From: Pseudofabraea citricarpa
Lineage: Eukaryota; Ascomycota; Leotiomycetes; Helotiales; Dermateaceae
Reading direction: 5' to 3'
NCBI GenBank assembly: GCA_029641185.1
Contig: JAPWGK010000004.1
Coordinates: forward strand, 496,001 to 560,000
Length of the DNA: 64,000 bases
Shown: one piece after another, positions 57,701 through 64,000 of the stretch
How positions within the stretch are numbered: position 1 is the stretch's first letter
Layout of the letters: each line of letters begins with the position of its first letter
The notes under the pieces: generated by a model
Told to the model about the DNA's origin: nothing
Databases searched by the model: none
The model's input: only the letters and a program-made list of their open reading frames with translations
Translations under genes and position numbers: made by a program

Positions 57701-60068
57701 GCGGATGGGTGAATATGAATTTGCATCTGTTCTCCACAGTCGGTAGAGATGACGAGCTGATGCCGTACCTCGGTACAGTACGTATCATATGTACCAGCCA
57801 GGACTACAAGCGTGATCGGGCTAGATACTTAGTTGGGGATTCAGGGCTGATTTGTTGACGCGCTGCTGTGAATGGCAGCGTTACCAATGATAATGCCGCC
57901 GGGGCCCCCAAGGACATTATTGATATGCTATTGATATGCGGCACGATCCCGCCAGTTCCGGCTGATAGCTCGCGTGGCAGGCCAGGGATATGATGATTAC
58001 TCGAGAGTTTCGGGTTGCCTCTTTCCAAGCCTTCGTCTGTGATCTGCCTCCGCGATAGGATACATCTTCGATGCGCTACTACTGTACGTACCGTACCTAT
58101 AATAACAACAAGATATGAATGAACGAACTGATGAATGCGCAAGGAAGGGCGCTCATTATTGACCGCATTGTCTGGCCACCGTTTGTACAGTAGCTCGGTG
58201 GCTCCGAGTTGCCAAAGCCTGGAACTGTGAAGAGCCCAACCTTCAAATCTGGGTGCTTGCATCTAGAAGTTTATTTTCGCGGAGGAAGTGGTGAGAAGCA
58301 GGACTTCTCCGGCATCATTGGCTGCCTAAACCGCAAACCTTGTTGTTATCGAGAAAGGGTGCAAAGCAAGTCAGCTTGGTCGAGGTGCAGAAATGTTAAT
58401 TCCTCCGCTGTGGGAAGGTGGCCCGGTGGAGAGCCGATCATTTATGTAATCGAGCGACTTGAGAAGATCTGGTTGTGGCATCCTGCATTCTCACCACGAG
58501 TCTTGTCCACAATGGATCAACAAAGAAAGGCCCGGGAGTGATGTGATCCAGGGGCAAGCGACCAGTATTAAATGTCAAATGCTTAGCCATCACATGATAT
58601 GACTTTGCCCTATGCACTACTGTACGGTATGTGGACAACGACTCAAGTAGTAAATGAAGCAGTGTCACTGCGTGGCCAAGGTGGACTGCCCATTGATTGA
58701 CAAGAAGCGAAGGATAACTGAAGGCGCTGAACTGAGATGAGAGCCTCACCAACCCCTCCCTGGAAGCGAGAACACCTGTCCTTGGCTTTCTCGACTGCAG
58801 CCAATCTTTTTGACCACAGGATAATATGGTGTCATCATATTGCTTTTGGTGTGCGGTGACCATCTTTCCGAATGCTGGTTGATGATTATACTTTACAGCC
58901 TGGAGATAAGCAAAAGAGTCCAGGAATCAAAAGCCTAGACAATGCCTGACCGGGCATGAGAGATTCAGCGCGTGTGCTGTACAGTACCGAGGCTGCGGAT
59001 GCCCTGGTGCCTCTGATCACCGAAGGCGACAGACATGCCTGATGGTTCGTCTCAAAGTCTCCCAACTACCAGCCATGCAGGCATAGTTGCTTCTTCTCGA
59101 TCCATGTTTTCGTCAGTTTATGTACATGCAGTGTCTTTTGTTGGATTGATTCATCACAATAAACAGACGGGAGCGCCGAATTGGTGTGCATATTCAGGGA
59201 CGAAGAGTACTTGCTTCCGCTTTGAAGATTTGGAAGCGGAAGACCCTCGGAGAGATCCCCTGAGAACGACGAGAGAGGGCAGCCTTGAGAAGTGCCGTGG
59301 GGGATGTGGTTCCTGCTAATAAATTTCTGATCCTTGAAATGTGGCAATCAAATACCAAGGTCGTGGACGTGGAGATGGACCGAAGGCGAAGGACCACGGA
59401 TCATAAACTCATGGGTGGGATCTTCATTTTCGCTTGTGTTGGCTGGATTGAGTCTGGACTTCAAGCCATATCACTACTCGGGCGAAGGTAGCGAGGGTAG
59501 CGAAGTCCATCCTTTGGGCCTTTGGGCCTTTTGGGCACATGTTCCTGCTGAGCGATCTCTTCGTAATTCAGCCGTAGTCGCTCGCCGTAGTCGTACCATA
59601 CAGGGGCCCGGCAATTATCGAGAGCAAAAGGTGTTCCATGTTGAGCAGTGTGTACAGTGCAAGCTGAAGGGTCCATCTCGCCGCTCAACATAGCGCGTGT
59701 ATCGCCAGAGGTGCCGTGCCTATGAACCTATTGTTTGTTGCTGTTGATTGAGCGATTCCAAGTACCCGGGAGATGCTAGGTTGGCTGGTCAGGGTGTGTT
59801 CCTCCAGATGGAAAGAAGGTTGCAAAAGTGATGATCGACCTCACAAAAGGGTCAGGGCTTGACTTCACGATGGCAGATCCGCTGATGCCTGTACCGCTGT
59901 ACTGTATGTACTGTACTGTACTACCGATATGTACGTCAATCAACTAGTGTCTCATCCAAGTGAGGCAGCTGGGCCCGAGAAAGGGTCGTCGCGTCTTCAC
60001 ATCCTCCTCGAAGGAGCAATAACTCAGCAAATAACCAAATCACCACTTTTCAACAACACATCACCACA

Positions 60069-60167
60069 ATGCCAAAGCAACTGCCAGTAGCTACCGTGCG
60101 AGCTGCTGGTGGTCATAATAATGGGGGGCGCAAAGCTAGGGCAAGCGAGGATGGCAAAGTGCAATAG
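60069..60167 (+). CDS. short open reading frame of 32 codons, uncertain
   Basis: ATG at 60069 follows a typical-looking leader (AACAACACATCACCACA just before it, with C/A at -3) and opens a 32-residue frame beginning MPKQLPVATVRAAGG and ending in TAG at 60165-60167. The peptide is basic and glycine-rich. I recognise no family, and a short intron continuing the gene could not be shown. It may be a chance frame, an upstream ORF, or the first exon of a gene. Support is the start context only. Confidence 0.2.
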   Translation: MPKQLPVATVRAAGGHNNGGRKARASEDGKVQ

Positions 60168-60978
60168 GTCAGGCGTGCTTGGTGCTTGGTGCTTGGTTCT
60201 TTTGGTGCTAAGTGCCCACCGGGAGCTGGAGTTTCGTCCGGAGAGTCGCGAGAAAGGGCTCGAAGTTCCTGTATGCCACGAGATTTGGATGACAGCGGTT
60301 GGGTGTGGGTGGCATCGTTAAGCCAACTGATGTGCAGAGCTTGCAGCGTCTTGCCCTGCAGTTGGCGAAACAGTGGAGATGGGATGAGGATCATGAGGGG
60401 TGGAGGCACTTTTTCCCTCGCGACTTGGCGCTTCGCTAGACGAGTCGACTACGTCTGATAGAGGTCTGTGGCGCCTTTAGCCTCAGCCTCTGACGGTCTG
60501 ACCTACGAGAGGAAGAAAAGTGAGGTCGTCTTAGGAGACCAGCTGTGAGTCGTCAGCCTGTCGAGTCCCTAGACAACTCCCTAGGGACAGTGTAGGGGGC
60601 CTACCACCTGCTCTCCACCGGCCCAGTGCCCAGTGCCCACAGCACAGCACAGTACACTGAGTACAGTACCAACCTCCCTCTGCCTCTCCGGGTCTTTCCA
60701 GCGCTTGGGAATCTGACAGCGGCGTGTGAACCAGCCTGTCAGATGGCAGCCATCTCTCTGCCTCTGGTTCTGCCTCTGCCTTTTGCCTGTGCCATTCCCC
60801 ATCCACTTCCACATCCACATTCATTGCCCTGTCCCCAGTGCCTGCCTGCAGTGCATTGCACCCGGTAGTACTGCTCCTGGCACCATCACGATCCAGACCA
60901 GAGCAAGCAGCATACAGCAGAAGCACTGCAGTCTGCAGTCTGCAGGATGGGATATTTTTGAGCAGCGCCGGATGCATC

Positions 60979-61040
60979 TGGATGCTGGATGCTGGATGCT
61001 GGATGCTGGGTACTGGAGGCTGGAGGCTGGAGCTTGGAAG
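60979..61040. repeat. GGATGCT/GGAGGCT tandem repeats
   Basis: GGATGCT is repeated four times from 60979, followed by related GGAGGCT copies to about 61035. Confidence 0.8.
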
Positions 61041-61359
61041 CTGCCAATCCGAGGGTGATGACGATGTTCTGATATGCTGCTGGATCTCTAACACCCACGA
61101 CCTGCTAGGAAATGCCCATGGCGATCTTCTCACTACATCACACACCCGAGGCCCCCCTTGACGCCCCCCCTCATGGACAAGTCCGAGAGCGATGCTCCAT
61201 CTCGCCAGCCCCAGCCAGACATGCGTTTGCCGACCCAGGTCCTCGCACTGGGTCGTGGACCAGACGGGCGCTGCTCTTCGTTGATGGGTGGCATTGTGAG
61301 CTTCTGCTGTTGCCGCCGCTGTCATTTGAGGTGGTGACAGGCGGCGTGTGGGTGCGTGT

Positions 61360-61470
61360 GGGTGTGAGGGTGTGAGGGTGTGAGTTTGGGTTAGTGAAGG
61401 CGTCGTCGACGTGGGTGTGTGGGTGTAATAGGTGTGGGTGTACTGTGGGTGTACTGTGGGTGTAGTGTGT
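61360..61470. repeat. GTG-rich tandem repeats
   Basis: Several short arrays: GTGAGGGT three copies at 61360-61385, then TGTGGGTGTAC-type units (two to three copies) at 61430-61465. Confidence 0.75.
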
Positions 61471-61772
61471 AGTGTAGAGGCCAGGGCTACTCGTACCGTC
61501 GTCGACAGCAGCATGCGGATCGTCCCTGTGAGAGAGAGAGCGAACGATTGCGCCAAAGGGCTGGGATGCTAGGGCTGGCAGAACGGAGCTTAAGCAGAGA
61601 CTAGGACCAGCATCGAATTAATCCGCTGTGCAGGCTCAGGGGTAGGTGGAGCAGTTGCGGTGCTGGAGATGGACGTATAGGTCGGTATACTACCCAATCT
61701 CGTGGCGTTGGAGACGAGTCTGCTACTGATAATAGTGGGAAAAAGTCTTACCGTACGTCTTCGGCTCTTGCC

Positions 61773-61800
61773 TCTTGAGTCTTGAGTCTTGAGTCTTGAC
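61773..61800. repeat. CTTGAGT heptamer repeat
   Basis: Four consecutive copies of the seven-base unit CTTGAGT. It lies in the repeat-dense leader region of the Zn2Cys6 gene. Confidence 0.85.
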
Positions 61801-61859
61801 TGAGTTGACTTGGTGCTTCAACTCGAGATATACTTTGTTTTCTTTTCTCTATCCAGCAG

Positions 61860-62000
61860 TCCCTCGATCAATCAGCCAGTCACTCAGTTACCCAGCGACC
61901 CAGTTATCCAGTCACCCAGTCACTCACCCAGTCACTCACTCACTCACTCACTCACTTACTCACTTACTCACTCAACTCGACTCGACTCACTCACTCAATC
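61860..62000. repeat. CACT/CAGT tetramer repeats
   Basis: Degenerate TCACCCAGTCACT units pass into a purer CACT array at about 61930-61975, followed by ACTCGACT copies to 62000. Confidence 0.8.
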
Positions 62001-62130
62001 ACTTCCGTATCAGAGAGAGTCTCCCTCAATTCGTCTGGCCATCATCCATCATCCTTTCTCAACAGCCGTCATCAACAGCTGCCACCACCTGCCCACCTGC
62101 CCACCTGCCCGCCTCGCCCTTCCAGCAGCT

Positions 62131-62159
62131 CTCGACTCGACTCGACTCGACTCGACTCA
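62131..62159. repeat. CTCGA pentamer repeat
   Basis: Five to six consecutive CTCGA units. The same pentamer occurs twice or more at 61973-61990. Confidence 0.85.
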
Positions 62160-62820
62160 CCAGTTGCAGCTCTCGACTAAGCGTCTGCTCTCTGATTTGA
62201 CATGCTGGGCCGATTCTGAGTTTGCCAGAGGAATTCCCATCTTACTGCTATTCCTGGCCCCTCCACCACACCTTGAGCTGCTTGCTCTAGACTCTATCTC
62301 GCAGTGGCTTGGGATCTGCCTGCGTTCATTCGCCATCAACGCTGTTGAACTCAGAAAACTCAACTGGTTTCCTACGGTGCTGCACTGCAGCTTCAAGCCA
62401 CAGGCTTTGACTTCGACTCCACACGTCGTCCATGTCCAGTACTTGAACTCCTGCTTCCTTTTTCTTCGAGGCAAAGCAACTCTGCATACACTCTAACGAC
62501 AGTCTGACTGACTCCAATCAACCCCACACAGCCGTCTGCCTGCTCTCAGTCCTCAGTGTTACCACAGGAAACGGCTGCGACTGTTTGCAACAGGCTCTGT
62601 TTCTTTTCTTCATATATCTGTCAGACCTTCTCGACGCGACCTAGTCTCCACCCGAGAAGTGCGAATGCTTGGGATACATTAGTCAAATAGATTTCGCATC
62701 TGTTCTTTTTCCTTGGATTTTGCAGGAGCCTTCGATTTCCATCCCTTCTGAAAGTGGCTTTCATTTCTTCTTGCCCATCAAATCGCGTCGCATCTAGGGT
62801 AACTACTTCTACATCAATTG

Positions 62821-64000
62821 ATGGCAGTCTCTCACCAACAAGTGCCGTATTCAACTTCAAGCATGTGGAATATGGGAGGTTCCCCGCATACCTACACCCC
62901 ACCCGGGTCGGAAATGCATCCAACAACTATGGCCTACCAGTATCCTCCACTGTCTGCTGGTCTAGACCCCTCGTCGGCGATGATGCACAACCCGCATGGC
63001 TATCCAACGATGCATTCGCCTTCAGGACCATCCCCATCACCTACGACGTCCAAACATCGAACGGGATCAGTAACTTCCAAGACAGCAAAGATAAAGCGTT
63101 CTTTGTCAACTCCAAATGTTCGTGGGCAGGCTTCTGCTGATGCAGCAGCCTTGGCCTTATCATCGGCAGAGAAAAGACGCAATAAGTTAGGTTACCACCG
63201 GACGTCAATGGCATGTGGTAAGTGAAGGAAGGCGATTGCGAAATCAAGTAGCCCATGAAATTGTGTTTAGCTGACCCTCATCTCAGGCCATTGTCGCCGG
63301 AGGAAAATCAGATGTATACCTTCAGCTGGAGATGCGCAAAACCGATGTGCAAATTGCATCAGACTCAAGAAAGAGTGTAATTTTGTCCCAGTTGACCAGC
63401 AGCAGCAAGATCCTTCGCGCAGAAGCTCCAAAGCTCAAAGCGGTACCGGACAAGCTTCAGAATCATCTTCACCATCAACGTCTTCTGTCCATCTTCCGGA
63501 GCTGCAAAATAACCTTCAGTACACGCATTTGACAATGCCGCCCATTCAGGATGTTGGAGGGTCTGAGGTCAATAGACAAAGAACGGCCAGCTATTCCCCC
63601 GAGATTAGAGGTACTTTGATGGTGTTTGTATTGGTGCCACGCTTTGACTGACAGTACTCTAGGACTGAATCAGTCTCGCACATTTGATTATGGCCAAGGA
63701 TCGTCAAGTTGGCTTTCATCGGACGCCCCCTCTTCAGCGACAAAGATTCAGCCTGAGATGGCACCAGGTTATTGGCGCGGCGCTCCACAAGAGTCGCCCG
63801 TTGCACCAGCCTTTGGTAACAATTATGCTCCTAATTTACAGATTCCACCGCCGCAGAACTGGCCGGGGCAGACAGAGCAGAGTCCTCGTGAAGAAATGGC
63901 CTGGTCAGCGGGTCCCCAGCGTTCAACATCGTACAGTAATCTTGAAGGTCTTAGTTCTCAACAACAGTATTCAGCTTATTCACAGCAACCCTCCCACCAT
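62821..64000 (+). CDS. Zn(II)2Cys6 transcription factor, 3' end outside the window
   Basis: The first exons are 62821-63217, 63287-63610 and 63663 onward; the gene continues past the right edge. The N-terminus is Ser/Pro/Tyr-rich. The binuclear zinc cluster runs across the first intron: cysteines at residues 132, 135, 142, 153, 156 and 163 (spacing 2-6-10-2-6), with sequence MACGHCRRRKIRC and later RCANCIRLKKEC. After it the protein is Ser/Gln/Pro-rich with no recognised domain up to the edge. It is a DNA-binding nuclear regulator typical of fungi; the target is not known. The ATG at 62821 follows a long leader with many repeats. Junctions keep the frame (GCATGTG to GCCATTG; AGATTAGAG to GACTGAATC). 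The first intron is 69 nt and the second 52 nt. Confidence 0.92.

Larger units (their letters stand above)
53867..62820. other. 9-kb gene-free, repeat-rich region
   Basis: Almost nine kilobases separate the C2H2 gene start from the next gene, with no recognised gene. Many open frames exist (for example 54224-54868 minus, 54573-55079 plus, 60531-61556 minus), but their sequences are low-complexity translations of tandem repeats. The left part (53.9-55.4 kb) is the promoter/leader of the C2H2 gene with CAGGAC and GACGGG arrays. The right part (60.5-62.8 kb) is dense in tandem repeats and pyrimidine tracts leading to the Zn2Cys6 gene and may be a long promoter and 5' leader. GTAC-containing motifs recur at 56.9-60.7 kb. 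A 32-codon frame with good start context is at 60069-60167. Unannotated non-coding RNA or a short gene cannot be excluded. Confidence 0.5.

Noticed and set aside
60531..61556. 341-codon minus-strand frame
   Set aside because: Its translation is made of low-complexity stretches (TH, PS repeats) coming from tandem DNA repeats; no domain or good start context.

Overview
The window is a piece of a filamentous ascomycete genome (Pezizomycotina). The evidence is short GT-AG introns of about 47-125 nt, many with CTAAC/CTGAC-like branch sites, together with a class IV chitin synthase and its Skt5-type activator, a Zn(II)2Cys6 regulator and a urea/proton symporter of the DUR3 type. The protein sequences look like Leotiomycetes, but that finer placement is impression rather than proof. 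Gene models were joined by hand from open frames, splice signals and family knowledge; exon limits are given in the entries.

Layout. 0.4-3 kb: proteasome assembly chaperone Nas2 and the Ran GTPase. 4.9-6.9 kb: a homeodomain regulator. 7.7-12.3 kb: a flavin monooxygenase of the NtaA/DszA group and a DUR3-type transporter, divergently transcribed. 15.4-22.9 kb: a compact housekeeping block with ribosomal protein uS15, the COMPASS subunit Sdc1, the repair nuclease FAN1, a PP2A activator (PTPA/Rrd) and the exosome subunit Rrp46, arranged as alternating convergent and divergent pairs. 24.6-26.5 kb: NAD kinase. 27.4-30.4 kb: a repeat island with a decayed nuclease-like gene, another decayed reading frame, a 19-bp tandem array and a MITE with TA flanks. 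31.1-40.3 kb: an Skt5/Chs4-like Sel1-repeat activator and a class IV (Chs3-like) chitin synthase, divergently transcribed. 42.3-42.8 kb: a tiny three-exon gene for V-ATPase subunit f. 46.1-49.7 kb: a secreted, probably GPI-anchored Cu-only superoxide-dismutase-like protein and a GC-rich zinc alcohol dehydrogenase. 50.4-53.9 kb: a large C2H2 zinc-finger factor. After almost 9 kb of repeat-rich non-coding DNA, a Zn2Cys6 regulator starts at 62.8 kb and runs off the right edge.

Functional links. The strongest is the Skt5-like activator beside the Chs3-like chitin synthase: in yeast Chs4/Skt5 activates Chs3. The flavin monooxygenase and DUR3-type transporter could serve a shared nitrogen-scavenging role, and their common upstream region has GATA-type sites, but this is inference. 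The remaining genes are independent core functions. No viral, CRISPR, rRNA or credible tRNA feature was seen.
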